This document shows positions 1 through 9,272 of a stretch of DNA of 64,000 nt, piece after piece (positions within the stretch are counted from its first letter, which is position 1; each line of letters opens with the position of its first letter). The stretch is from a virus. Made by a program: the position numbers and the translations under genes. The stretch lies in IMG/VR virus record IMGVR_UViG_3300025759_000072, positions 25,419 to 89,418 of that record. One strand, 5' to 3'. The notes under the pieces were generated by a model. The model worked only from the letters and a program-made list of their open reading frames with translations, did no database searches and was not told where the DNA came from.

Positions 1-1058
1 ACAGTAACAGTATCAAAATCAAATGCTGCGCTAAGTGTTGTGTTTATATTTGCTGCAGCAAGATTTGTACCGATAACAGCAGTATTTGCGCCAGCAGAAA
101 CAAATGTTGGGCTTGTATTGAGAACAACATCTTTCATAGGTTCGATTGTATTATTATTCACAGAAATGATTTCTGTTGAACCAATCGAACTTACTACAAA
201 GTCTGCTCCTGTTCCGGAACCACCAGTAACTGTTACGGTTGCTCCGACTGTGTAACCGGAACCACCATCATTGATATTCCACTGAACAGCACTGGTATCT
301 GTTGTACCAGTAACAACACCATTTGCATTTACACCAGAAGTCGATGTGAATGAAACCACATCATCTGCACGATGGAAAGCACCACCATATGTTACTTCTA
401 CATCTTGAAGTGGACCAATCGTGTTGATAATAGTAGCACTAACCGTTGGATCGTTGAGTAACTGAATTGTTTCATTGTCTTGGAATATTCCATTGATATC
501 GAGAAGAACCAGTTCATTAACAACAGTACCGATAGCAAATGTTGTTGTGATTCTTTCTACACGAGCAGTTGCACCACTATCTAAACCTTCAATCGTATTA
601 CCAATCAGTAGATTTAAATCACCTACAATCGGACTACCAACACGAATGATTGTATCTTGAACCCAACGACCATCCGAAGCACGAAGAATATCTTCGCCTG
701 GATAATAAAACTCAATCTCTTCATTAAAAAGAATGCGGAATAAAAGTCGATATGATTGTTCTGAACCACGAGAACGATATAGGTCTTTAATGTGTTTTGC
801 AAGAAGTGGTTTGTTCGCAATCATATCTCGTGGAATCGAGTTCATGATTTCACGATGAAAATATTCAAAATACTTATCAGGTGATGTATCGATATCTTGA
901 TAGGAAAGCAAACTCTTTGTCGTATCAATTACATTATTTGCTTGTTCCGTCCACTCGTAGTATGCTTTTATGAACGCAACAAGATTTGGACCCTCATCTC
1001 TTACGAACTGAGGAAACTGTTGCTCTACGAGATTGGATATCTTTTTATCTGTAGACAT
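1..1058 (-). CDS. Virion structural (baseplate) protein, 3' end beyond window
   Basis: The N-terminal 352 residues are in the window and the gene runs off the left edge. Translation opens at ATG 1058, which overlaps the stop of the gp6 gene (TAATG), so the two are probably translationally coupled. The first ~130 residues look helical with many aromatic residues (a YYEW motif near residue 33). The rest becomes rich in Gly, Thr, Val and Asn, as in beta-structured virion proteins. In marine T4-like phages the gene after gp6 usually encodes a large baseplate-associated structural protein; I infer that role from position and composition. It may correspond functionally to T4 gp7 or gp8, but I see no motif that decides this. 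Confidence 0.75.
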   Translation of the reverse strand, partial: MSTDKKISNLVEQQFPQFVRDEGPNLVAFIKAYYEWTEQANNVIDTTKSLLSYQDIDTSPDKYFEYFHREIMNSIPRDMIANKPLLAKHIKDLYRSRGSEQSYRLLFRILFNEEIEFYYPGEDILRASDGRWVQDTIIRVGSPIVGDLNLLIGNTIEGLDSGATARVERITTTFAIGTVVNELVLLDINGIFQDNETIQLLNDPTVSATIINTIGPLQDVEVTYGGAFHRADDVVSFTSTSGVNANGVVTGTTDTSAVQWNINDGGSGYTVGATVTVTGGSGTGADFVVSSIGSTEIISVNNNTIEPMKDVVLNTSPTFVSAGANTAVIGTNLAAANINTTLSAAFDFDTVT

Positions 1059-2905
1059 TAATAAACGACCGGATATAGACCTGAATCAATTACGTTAGTT
1101 GTCACACCAGAAGTAGTTGCTGTGACTGTTTGTGCTGTCACTACCGTCGTTGCATCATCAACAACAGTAACTCTTGCGTTTGCAATTAAAAGAATCTGAT
1201 TTCGAATTGCTTTAATGTTATTATCTGCTGGATCAGCAAAAATACTTAGATAACTACCAGAATAAGCCGTAGGAGCAAATGAGTTAAGAGTTACAAGACC
1301 AGTTTGATAGTTTACAGTTCCTGCTGTCTCATCTAGATATACTGTTGTATTTGGTAACTGAATATAATAGATTCGAATATTACCATTACCATCATCATCT
1401 AGATAACATGTCTTTCCTTGATATGTAAACGTACTTGAACTAATCGCAAACCGATGCCCTGTGTGTGGATTATTAATTGCGTTATTAAAGGAAATGTTAT
1501 ATGTCGATGCTGCTGTGACAGAAGGATTGAATCTCTTTTCCATAACTATCGTGGTATTGTTACTCTTAATAGAGTTATCAGCATTATCAATCGCTGATGA
1601 AAACTTAGAATATCTAAATGTTGGATTCTCAAACACACCAAGATTATCATCTTCAAACTTTTCGATTGCATTAACAACCTTTGTCTGAACCGCAGTTGCA
1701 GATAGAGTTGTCAGAGAAGAATCCATATTGACTGTGGTTGTTGGTCTGATGTAAAGATAAGTAGCATTAACAAATTCTGGATCGATTGATAAGACGTTAT
1801 ATTTTTTCAGTTGTGTCTTAATAGCATCTTTTCTATCAGAAGAAATAATCGTGCCACCAATCGGTTTAATCGATATAAACACCTTACCATAAATGGCTGG
1901 TGTGTTTTGTTCTCCACCCCATACTGATACAGACTCAATATCACCATTGTTGTTTAGAATGATCTGTTTATAGTCACCAGCAAGAACAGCACGATTCTGT
2001 GTCTCGAAGTTCTTTGGAGCATTGAACTGAATCGATGTAACTGATTCAATACTTGATCCACCAGATGTTGCTGAGTTTACAAGAACAGAGAATGTTGACT
2101 CACCACCAATCGTTGATGGGTTTGTAAATGTAGAAATATCGTTACCATCTTCACCATTACATACACGATAACTAATGATAACAATATTACCGTTTGTTGG
2201 TGTTTTACCTAATACATTATCCCCGAAATAGATTTCAAACTGCGAGTCTTCTGTTTCTTGTAAAAAGTAAACTGGTGATGTTGCAGTAACTTCAGTGATA
2301 TCATTGGCAAGAGTATACGTTGTTGATGAAGTATCAACAGCAGATTCTTGAATAGTAACTGTAATAGATGTTGTATCAACGTTTTCATTGGGAAGAACAT
2401 AACGAACAGGATTACTTGTGTCAACTGTCCAACGATTTGTAAGTGGTCGACCTTCTACGATTGAAATCGTACCAGTGTAGTTAGCAGCAGAGGAAAAAGT
2501 ATACTCTTGTGGTGTTACAAACTTATAGATGATACCATCGACTGTAGCAGACCATTCTGTGTTTTTCGCAATCGTAATAGAGGCTGGTGAACCCACAGGT
2601 GTTACTGAAATATCAAGTGTTGTAGATGCTCCACGAGCAGAACGTGGCGTGTATCCAATCGCCTTTGCTCTTGAAACAACACTGTCCCGTAACTGAGCGG
2701 AGTCAAGAAACATTTCGTTACCGACCATGCTTGTATAGTAAGCATTCTGGTAAGTGTTATACGCTAAGATATCCAATAACAGACTGACGGTTGAACCTTC
2801 AAAGTTATAATCAAGAAACTCTGGCTTTCCGCTGATATAACCTTTCAACGATGTTTTAATATCATCGAAATCTAATTCTGTTACACTGATAGTCGATTCG
2901 GGCAT
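1058..2905 (-). CDS. gp6: Baseplate wedge subunit gp6
   Basis: A 615-residue protein, close to T4 gp6 (about 660). The N-terminus has the gp6/J-like pattern: a TELDFDDI motif, then residues near 30-60 containing FEGSTVSLLLDILAY and YYTSMVGNEMF, then SAQLRDSVVSRAKAIGYTPRS. The rest is beta-rich. gp6 forms the inner ring of the baseplate wedge and clamps gp25 and gp53, driving the change to the contracted state. It lies directly after gp25 with one base between the genes and overlaps the next gene by one base. Expression is probably from the late box at 3324-3331. Confidence 0.92.
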   Translation of the reverse strand: MPESTISVTELDFDDIKTSLKGYISGKPEFLDYNFEGSTVSLLLDILAYNTYQNAYYTSMVGNEMFLDSAQLRDSVVSRAKAIGYTPRSARGASTTLDISVTPVGSPASITIAKNTEWSATVDGIIYKFVTPQEYTFSSAANYTGTISIVEGRPLTNRWTVDTSNPVRYVLPNENVDTTSITVTIQESAVDTSSTTYTLANDITEVTATSPVYFLQETEDSQFEIYFGDNVLGKTPTNGNIVIISYRVCNGEDGNDISTFTNPSTIGGESTFSVLVNSATSGGSSIESVTSIQFNAPKNFETQNRAVLAGDYKQIILNNNGDIESVSVWGGEQNTPAIYGKVFISIKPIGGTIISSDRKDAIKTQLKKYNVLSIDPEFVNATYLYIRPTTTVNMDSSLTTLSATAVQTKVVNAIEKFEDDNLGVFENPTFRYSKFSSAIDNADNSIKSNNTTIVMEKRFNPSVTAASTYNISFNNAINNPHTGHRFAISSSTFTYQGKTCYLDDDGNGNIRIYYIQLPNTTVYLDETAGTVNYQTGLVTLNSFAPTAYSGSYLSIFADPADNNIKAIRNQILLIANARVTVVDDATTVVTAQTVTATTSGVTTNVIDSGLYPVVY

Positions 2906-3301
2906 TTATCGAACCCTTTCTAATAGAACATTGACTACAATTGGTTCTGGATCATTAGCGACTCTAAACCGTATTGTGACGTTTAAGGCATTTGAGTCTT
3001 GATTTGCAGATGTCTTAATATCGTCAATGATTGCTCTTGGTTCATAGTTATCTAATACTTGACGAATGTTCTTTGATATGTTATACTCTGTAAGAGGATC
3101 CATATTTTCAAACAATTGAGAAAGAACATCGCCGCCTAGAATAGGATTGTATGGTCTCTCATAAAAGTTCGTCAGAACTAGATTCTTTACACTCTGTTTT
3201 ACAGACTCACGATTTGTTAATACTTTTACATTACCTGTCACTGGATGAGCAGTAAACTTTAAAGGTATATCTTTAAATACTGGTTCTTTAAGTTCAGGCA
3301 T
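2906..3301 (-). CDS. gp25: Baseplate wedge subunit gp25
   Basis: 131 residues, matching T4 gp25 (132). It has the GPW/gp25 pattern: residues around 30-60 carry NRESVKQSVKNLVLTNFYERPYNPILGG, with the EERP-like ERPYNP core, followed by an amphipathic helix and a C-terminal beta region. gp25 is the sheath-initiator-like part of the wedge core in contractile injection systems. It is the first gene after the minus-strand late box at 3324-3331 and is followed at once by gp6. Confidence 0.94.
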   Translation of the reverse strand: MPELKEPVFKDIPLKFTAHPVTGNVKVLTNRESVKQSVKNLVLTNFYERPYNPILGGDVLSQLFENMDPLTEYNISKNIRQVLDNYEPRAIIDDIKTSANQDSNALNVTIRFRVANDPEPIVVNVLLERVR

Positions 3302-3323
3302 ATTACATCTCTTTTGTTTTTAT

Positions 3324-3331
3324 TATTTATA
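3324..3331 (-). promoter_or_regulatory. T4-type late promoter box for gp25-gp6
   Basis: The minus strand reads TATAAATA, the exact T4 late -10 box, 23 bases upstream of the gp25 start in the gap between gp25 and the 442-residue gene. Late boxes need phage sigma (gp55) and co-activator (gp33, encoded at 15216-15431). Confidence 0.75.
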
Positions 3332-3335
3332 TTGA

Positions 3336-4664
3336 TTATCTACCAAGACCACCTAGAATAAATGAAGTGTGATGACCGGCTGAACCCCAAGCATTATCTG
3401 GTTTTGGTGCTGTTTTTATTTCTTCTAATTTTTTAATATCTTCATTTAATTCTTTCTGACTTTGTTTCATTTGTTCTGATAAATTACCCATAAAACTTGA
3501 AACACCTGAGTTAATGTTTTCTGTAGATACCAATCCACCAAGGTCTTTAAATAAACCATTAAATCCTTGCGAAGCTATCATAGCATCTTTTTGCACATCC
3601 CCTGTAGATTCTGATGGTAAGTTTCTCCAATCAGATCCTGTTGTAACTTCTTCCGTTTTTGGTACAGATTTTATTCTATCATTAATCTCTTGTAGTTGAT
3701 TTCTTTTCACTTGAAGTAGTTTATCCCTTTTTGCAAAGAATGATGCTTCATATTCCTCATTAGTTGTAAATCCTTCAGCTACTAAATCACCAAGACCAGA
3801 TGTTGTTTTTTCTATAACACCAGAATTTAATAATGACTGACCAGCTTCGGATAATCTATCAGTAATTTCCATAAATTTCACTTGCATACCACCCATTACT
3901 TCTGGAACAGGTACTGATTCTGTCTTTAAGTTTTTAGGCATAGTTGACAATTGAGGTGGAGCAAATGAACCAAATATTTTTTTGATTTCACCAGTTTTTG
4001 CAGTAATTGTTGGTTTTGCCTTGTTTACAACATCTTCGGCTTTCAATGCTACTTCTTCAAGACCCTTTTTCAACTTCTCTGTTGGCAACTTAATGGCATC
4101 TGTCGTTGGTACGTCTGGAACATATGCTTTTGTTGTGTACTCATATCCATTAATATTACCATCTTCATCATATGTTGGTGTTGCATCAATATTTGGAACT
4201 GCTTTGCAGATATCAAACGATGATAATGCGTTTTGAATTTCAGCAAACTTCGCTGTCAAATCTCCGGTAAATCCTGCAAGACTTCCCTGCAACTCACTCA
4301 GACCGCCTGTAATTTCTTTTAAGATATCTTCAAGACCACTTGTTGCTTCGCCAAATACTTCGCGAATCTCAGCAAGTTTACTATCAATCTGTGATGCATT
4401 TAATGGATTACCAAGCAGACCAACAAGTTCATTTAATTCTTTCTGAAGGTTTGGAAGTTCTGCTTTAATCTCTGGTATTAGACCATTGAGTTCGCCAAGA
4501 GCATCATCAAGTGCACCACCTAACTCGCTCTGTAGACTAGCAATAGAATCAGCAATACCACCCGCTCCTGATGTTAAATTTGCAAGAGCATCCTCAATCG
4601 CTTTTTGTGCGTCATCTAATGCTTGTAAATCTAAACTTATTCCACATAAACCTAAATCAGCCAT
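3336..4664 (-). CDS. Virion structural protein between gp5 and gp25
   Basis: A 442-residue protein in the baseplate operon, with no catalytic motif. Residues 1-150 are built of Leu/Ala-rich amphipathic heptads (for example LQALDDAQKAIEDAL), suggesting long coiled coils. The C-terminal 150 residues hold further charged helices and end with a GSAGHHTSFILGGLGR tail. Its ATG overlaps the gp5 stop. A gene of this style occupies the gp5-gp25 interval in marine T4-like phages and is usually recorded as a structural protein. That comparison is from memory; the precise role is unknown. Confidence 0.75.
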   Translation of the reverse strand: MADLGLCGISLDLQALDDAQKAIEDALANLTSGAGGIADSIASLQSELGGALDDALGELNGLIPEIKAELPNLQKELNELVGLLGNPLNASQIDSKLAEIREVFGEATSGLEDILKEITGGLSELQGSLAGFTGDLTAKFAEIQNALSSFDICKAVPNIDATPTYDEDGNINGYEYTTKAYVPDVPTTDAIKLPTEKLKKGLEEVALKAEDVVNKAKPTITAKTGEIKKIFGSFAPPQLSTMPKNLKTESVPVPEVMGGMQVKFMEITDRLSEAGQSLLNSGVIEKTTSGLGDLVAEGFTTNEEYEASFFAKRDKLLQVKRNQLQEINDRIKSVPKTEEVTTGSDWRNLPSESTGDVQKDAMIASQGFNGLFKDLGGLVSTENINSGVSSFMGNLSEQMKQSQKELNEDIKKLEEIKTAPKPDNAWGSAGHHTSFILGGLGR

Positions 4665-6193
4665 TATAGATTATCCACTGTTGAGTTGGTAGTATCATTG
4701 ATACCAGTTCTACCAATTGGTCCTGTTGCATTAGTATGATCATCAAAGTTATCTGCAATCCATGTATAAGTATCACCACCAACATGTTTATAGTATGCTT
4801 GGTCATAGCGAATATGAGCGTCACCATTGTAATCAATAGAAGACTTCGCATTGTATTTTCTTGTAGCAGCACCAGTAAATGTCATTGAAGATGTTGACTG
4901 AAACTCTTCGTTAGCAGCGCCAGTTGATGTATGTTTAAATGTACCACCATTTGCAATACTCATGTTACCAGCCGCAGCAAAGTCAATGTTTTTAATTGAA
5001 ACAATTTGTGTATTGCCAGTAACGGTAAGTTTACTGTTAACTTGAACTGTTTTTGCTTCACTATATTTAATCGTTGTTTTCTTATTTTTACCTACTATTT
5101 CAGTATAATTTCCATCAATAGTTGACCTACGATCACCAGTGACTCTTTCTGCTTTATTACCATTGATTTGTGTGGACTCGTTTGTCAATACTTCTTTTAG
5201 ATCATTACCTTGAATCTTTGTAACACGATCACCACGAACTGTGACGTACTGATTGCCATCAACTTCTGTGTAATGATCTCCTTGAATATATAACTTGGCA
5301 TTGCCTTTCACAGTAATGTTCTGTGTACCTTGAATGTATATGTTCTCATCACTAACTACAACTTCATAGTTCTTACCAACGACTTTGGTAACACGAGTAC
5401 CATCTGATTGAATTTCTTCAAATGTGCCAGCATTATGATACTGATGGATTCTACCAATACCTGGAGTATCATCAATTTCAAACACATGACCTGACTCAGA
5501 ACGATATACATGATTATATGGATAACTTGATGCTGAACCCTCTTCTCTTTGTGGACCTTCTCCACCATAACGAGCATTAGGTTCATGCCAATAAGGAGTT
5601 GTATCTTTACCTTCACTGTCTTCAGCATAGTCAGCATCAGCGCCAACTGTAGGACCAACAGCACCTTTTTGATAAGTGTCGCTCGTTCCATATCTTGATC
5701 TAAGAGAAGCAAGATCAGGAGCCGTTGCCGTTGGAACATCTCTTAATCGATTATTTCTTTTTGCGATTAATGAAGCATCTGATTCAGCGACTATTCCGTT
5801 ACGAGCGAGTCTTGGTGTATCTGGTTGAAACAAACTGTCAAGTGTTGGATAGTTACCTTTGGGATCTGAAAATCCATTTGTAGTCATTTCAGTTGGAATA
5901 CCAGCCAACGAACCCATAATGACAGGTCTTTGTGCTTCTTTACCATCAGCAAAGAAACCAACAACCCAAGTTCCTTCTAACAATCCAGTAGCAGACCTAC
6001 CAATACCACTATTAGCAGCTGATGTGATTGGTTGTATTGGTTGTGCCCAAGGTAAATCTTTTGTTGGCAACTCTTTTAGATCATCGGTATGCCAACCATA
6101 ACAACGAACTCGCACACGACCAAGTTCAAGAGGATCAGCACGATCCTCTACAACTCCATACCACCATACAAATTCTTCACCTAAGTTTTTCAT
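4664..6193 (-). CDS. gp5: Baseplate hub/spike protein gp5 without lysozyme domain
   Basis: 509 residues. The N-terminal ~110 residues form the gp5 OB-fold type: WWYGVVEDRADPLELGRVRVRCYGWH, then the W-A-Q-P region and GTWVVGFFADG. Residues ~240-420 are a run of short repeats of the V-x-G-x type (NITVKGNAKLYIQGDHYTEVDGNQ and similar), the signature of the triple-stranded beta-helix needle. T4 gp5 (575 residues) has a lysozyme domain between these parts. Here the middle has no E-x8-D-x5-T pattern and looks like a linker, so the spike seems non-lytic. The 3' end overlaps the next gene and the 5' end overlaps the hub gene by four bases. Confidence 0.9.
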   Translation of the reverse strand: MKNLGEEFVWWYGVVEDRADPLELGRVRVRCYGWHTDDLKELPTKDLPWAQPIQPITSAANSGIGRSATGLLEGTWVVGFFADGKEAQRPVIMGSLAGIPTEMTTNGFSDPKGNYPTLDSLFQPDTPRLARNGIVAESDASLIAKRNNRLRDVPTATAPDLASLRSRYGTSDTYQKGAVGPTVGADADYAEDSEGKDTTPYWHEPNARYGGEGPQREEGSASSYPYNHVYRSESGHVFEIDDTPGIGRIHQYHNAGTFEEIQSDGTRVTKVVGKNYEVVVSDENIYIQGTQNITVKGNAKLYIQGDHYTEVDGNQYVTVRGDRVTKIQGNDLKEVLTNESTQINGNKAERVTGDRRSTIDGNYTEIVGKNKKTTIKYSEAKTVQVNSKLTVTGNTQIVSIKNIDFAAAGNMSIANGGTFKHTSTGAANEEFQSTSSMTFTGAATRKYNAKSSIDYNGDAHIRYDQAYYKHVGGDTYTWIADNFDDHTNATGPIGRTGINDTTNSTVDNL

Positions 6194-7635
6194 TCTTCTG
6201 GTTCCATATTATCTGTAGTCAATTTTACTTCTTCACCAATTATATCTTTTGCGTACACGTCTTTGACACATTCTAATACAGTAAAAAAATTATCGTCTGC
6301 GCTGTTAATATTGTGACGAATTGCTGTTACGAAAAAACGATTTCCAAACAATAGATTTTCTTTATTTAAATATAATTCATTCTCTGTATTTTGGGGTATG
6401 TGTAAGTTGATGATATTTCCAATTTCAATATCAGTGTTGCCAGGAATAGTAACTTCAAGAACAATATTATTTAATTGTAATCTAGATGCATGATTGTATT
6501 TGAACCACTCATGAAGTTTTTTTGGATTTCGAATTTGCGAATCTGTTCCTTTTGCTTTTACAAGAAAATCTTGATTTGAATAATCTTCGCCTATGTTACT
6601 AATCATATACAAAGAAGCTGATGTATCAATGTCTTCCGAATATATTGATTTTTTTGAAAACAAAGATTTATTTTTCTCGGTATGACTAATATATTTTGCA
6701 TCTTTACTATACGTGAATGTATCCGTTTTGAACCTTTTTGTAATAGGATCAATCGATTCAATTTTATGAAAGAACATACCAGTGTTTAATCTTTCAAGAT
6801 TATCAAACTGACGAATCTTTTTAATCTCCATAATGATTTGATGAGATTTAATTTTTGATTTGATTTTATCTTGACCATCTAAAGAAGCATCCATTAGAAA
6901 AAAGTCTTCGACTTTTTCTTTATTTAATAAGTAATCAAGAGTATGTAGATACCATCCATCATAACTCTCATAAAATATGAAATTAGAAGCAAGACTCGTT
7001 TCTTCGAATTCTATTTCTTCTTGTGGTTTTGAATATTTTTCATAAGCGTATTTTTTAATTGTGCCTCGACTTTTTGACTGTGTTTCTATAGAAACTTGAT
7101 TAATAGCTTTTAAAGGAGAAACACCAGGAAAAACAAAAGACTTATTTTCAACCGTTTCTTGTAAATATAGATTTTTCTTTCTTACAATACCAAACTCTTC
7201 TTTTGGTTCTAGATAAGAAGCATATATTGCTTTAATAATATTATCGCCTGTCATATCTATATAAGATTTATTGACCGATTTTCTTCCATTATTAATTAGT
7301 TCTTGTGAACAAGCACACAACACAAACGCTTCAGACCTTCCACTTATTTCTCTTCTATTTTCGATTTTATATACACGAAAAACATATTGAAGAAGTTTTT
7401 CAGTATTCGGTGTTTTAAAACGAACAACAAGCAATTCATCACCGACAATCGGTGCCATCTCAATAATGCCTTTGGAATCTAATATAGCGACTTCACAATA
7501 CACACCCTGTTGGTACATGTCATGAAAAATTACAAACTCTTGCGCGATAAAGCGAAGAGGTATTATTGTTCCATTATATGTAATCAGTTCGATGCTGCGA
7601 ATATCAACAGCATTCGGTGCACCTGGTTTTGCCAT
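6190..7635 (-). CDS. gp27: Baseplate hub protein, gp27-like
   Basis: A 481-residue protein immediately upstream of gp5, the position expected for its gp27-like partner. The N-terminal domain has the tail-hub pattern: IELITYNGTIIPLR, then QQGVYCEVAILDSKGIIEMAPIVGDELLVVRF, a beta-barrel signature of hub proteins. The C-terminal part (NTDIEIGNIINLHIP and later) resembles the second barrel. gp27 trimers join the tail tube to the gp5 spike. It is longer than T4 gp27 (391), with a lysine-rich middle. It shares a base with gp53 upstream and four bases with gp5 downstream. The gp27 identity is inferred from order and fold-type motifs. Confidence 0.75.
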   Translation of the reverse strand: MAKPGAPNAVDIRSIELITYNGTIIPLRFIAQEFVIFHDMYQQGVYCEVAILDSKGIIEMAPIVGDELLVVRFKTPNTEKLLQYVFRVYKIENRREISGRSEAFVLCACSQELINNGRKSVNKSYIDMTGDNIIKAIYASYLEPKEEFGIVRKKNLYLQETVENKSFVFPGVSPLKAINQVSIETQSKSRGTIKKYAYEKYSKPQEEIEFEETSLASNFIFYESYDGWYLHTLDYLLNKEKVEDFFLMDASLDGQDKIKSKIKSHQIIMEIKKIRQFDNLERLNTGMFFHKIESIDPITKRFKTDTFTYSKDAKYISHTEKNKSLFSKKSIYSEDIDTSASLYMISNIGEDYSNQDFLVKAKGTDSQIRNPKKLHEWFKYNHASRLQLNNIVLEVTIPGNTDIEIGNIINLHIPQNTENELYLNKENLLFGNRFFVTAIRHNINSADDNFFTVLECVKDVYAKDIIGEEVKLTTDNMEPEE

Positions 7636-8201
7636 TATTCAAAAATACTTTCAGCTTCAGACAAAAATTGACCAAGATAATTTTTTTGTAAAATCTTTAA
7701 TGTTCTTTTCTTTTCGTTTTCTTCAACTTCATATGTATAACTATCTACTTCACGTTTCTCATCAACTGGCAATCCAGCATATGTGGTTGCATCAACATTC
7801 AATCGTTTTTCTGGTACAATGGTACCATCAAAAAGTTTTTGAAATGGTTGATAGATCCATTCATAATGGTGTGTTTGTTGCTGGGCTGTTTCAATAGAAC
7901 CATACTTTCCTCTAACATAGTTTACAAAATCTTGATAACCAAGAGGTAAGTCATATTGTGGATCGATAATATCATTTGTAATCATTATAACCCAATCAAG
8001 AGAAACATCACCATAATATCTATTAGCAACATATTGCAATGTTTGCCCTTCCTGTAAATCATATGTATAGTATAATGCAGTTCTATTTTTAAGAACATTA
8101 ACAAGTTTAAATCTAACAAGAGGATTTTGAATGACTCTGTTAGTACCATCCTTTAACAAATCATATTGAATTGTTGGATGATTTCGAAAATAAAAAGCCA
8201 T
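7635..8201 (-). CDS. gp53: Baseplate wedge subunit gp53
   Basis: 188 residues, close to T4 gp53 (196). The pattern YYTYDLQEGQTLQYVANRYYGDVSLDWVIM is the LysM-like motif typical of gp53, followed by ITNDIIDPQYDLPLGYQDF. In T4, gp53 ties wedges together around the hub. It sits between the tube-cap gene and the gp27-like gene in a tightly packed late operon, with a two-base gap upstream. Confidence 0.92.
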   Translation of the reverse strand: MAFYFRNHPTIQYDLLKDGTNRVIQNPLVRFKLVNVLKNRTALYYTYDLQEGQTLQYVANRYYGDVSLDWVIMITNDIIDPQYDLPLGYQDFVNYVRGKYGSIETAQQQTHHYEWIYQPFQKLFDGTIVPEKRLNVDATTYAGLPVDEKREVDSYTYEVEENEKKRTLKILQKNYLGQFLSEAESIFE

Positions 8202-8203
8202 TT

Positions 8204-9235
8204 TTACCTCTTATAATTATCGATTGATTCTTTTGTCAATGTCGTGACTTCTTGGAAAGACAAACCAATTTGAATTGATACTGGAACCTTTACAGTTTCT
8301 GAGGCTTGTTGTTCTTCTTCGCCGAGTTCATCTACAACAACTTCCTTTGTAAAGTATAATGGTTGACCTTCTGCATGGTAATTAACCGAAACATTTTTTA
8401 ATACAGATGGGCCAATATTAAACAAAAATTCATGGTGATGGAAATCAATTTCAAATTGTTCTGGATAATCATAGAAAAATTGAAGGAAACTACCAGCTCC
8501 TGCCGCTTGACTTGGAGCAGAATAGTATTTTAATAATTTAATAATATTCAAAATTGCTACAGATTCTTCAAAGTTTTTGGCAACGACTTTCCATGAAAAT
8601 TCGTGAACACGAAATTCTGGTTGAGAATATAATAACGCCATATATGGATTTCTTGCTAATCCAGCGCCGCCTAATGCTCCTTGACCATAAGGAGTTGCAC
8701 CAGCAGCACCAGCTAATGTGTATACTCCATATGCTCCGGCTGTTTTCGCTGCTGAAGCAGGATCAGTTTTATCCCAAACTTCTTTTAATTTTTTACCTAT
8801 AGTAGAAGCAGCGCCACCTGCAGCATCCAAACCTTTTGATAAATCTAAATTAAAAACAGCGTCAACAAGTTTATCAGCGTTATTTCCTAAACTATTTATC
8901 GTACTTCTAAGTTTAGCGCCAGCAAGAGCGTTACCAATAGGACCGATACCCTCAGCGTTATATGTTTGATTATATGCAGTTGCTAAGTTTAATGGTAAAG
9001 GTAAAAATATTCTGGCCAAATCTGCATTTAGTAGATAATCTTGTTCTCGCCGCAAACTGCTTGATGATCTTTTTATGATACGAATAGCCATCCAATGATC
9101 TATTTCTTGTATATTTTCTGGAAAATAAAAACTTTCAGCAGAATTTGTTCCACCAAGAGCGGCAGCAAGTTCATCGTGTGCTGGTTTTTCATACGAAGCA
9201 TTGTCTCCTAAAATTTCAGATGGTTTTTTGGACAT
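8204..9235 (-). CDS. gp48: Baseplate tail-tube junction protein, gp48-like
   Basis: 343 residues from ATG 9235, which has an AAGGA ribosome site 11 bases upstream. A longer reading from 9286 would overlap the divergent gp4 gene and its promoter, so I reject it. The C-terminal half has the gp48/gp54 pattern: RVHEFSWKVVAKN, SFLQFFYDYPEQFEIDF, and VLKNVSVNYHAEGQPLYF. The middle (residues ~95-180) is Ala/Gly-rich with alternating helices. gp48 caps the baseplate centre and starts the tail tube. It is the first gene of the minus-strand baseplate operon. gp54 is the alternative name for such a protein. Confidence 0.8.
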   Translation of the reverse strand: MSKKPSEILGDNASYEKPAHDELAAALGGTNSAESFYFPENIQEIDHWMAIRIIKRSSSSLRREQDYLLNADLARIFLPLPLNLATAYNQTYNAEGIGPIGNALAGAKLRSTINSLGNNADKLVDAVFNLDLSKGLDAAGGAASTIGKKLKEVWDKTDPASAAKTAGAYGVYTLAGAAGATPYGQGALGGAGLARNPYMALLYSQPEFRVHEFSWKVVAKNFEESVAILNIIKLLKYYSAPSQAAGAGSFLQFFYDYPEQFEIDFHHHEFLFNIGPSVLKNVSVNYHAEGQPLYFTKEVVVDELGEEEQQASETVKVPVSIQIGLSFQEVTTLTKESIDNYKR

Positions 9236-9242
9236 ATAAATA
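9235..9242 (+). promoter_or_regulatory. Late promoter box for gp4 and the plus-strand tail genes
   Basis: TATAAATA on the plus strand. Its first base is shared with the start codon of the minus-strand gp48-like gene. It fires towards gp4 (ATG 9273). Confidence 0.7.
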
Positions 9243-9264
9243 ATCCTTGTAAACGGGGTTTGAT

Positions 9265-9272
9265 TATTTATA
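9265..9272 (-). promoter_or_regulatory. Late promoter box for the baseplate hub operon
   Basis: The minus strand reads TATAAATA immediately before the gp4 ATG at 9273. It fires leftward to the gp48-like ATG at 9235. With the plus box at 9235-9242 it forms a face-to-face pair. Confidence 0.7.
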
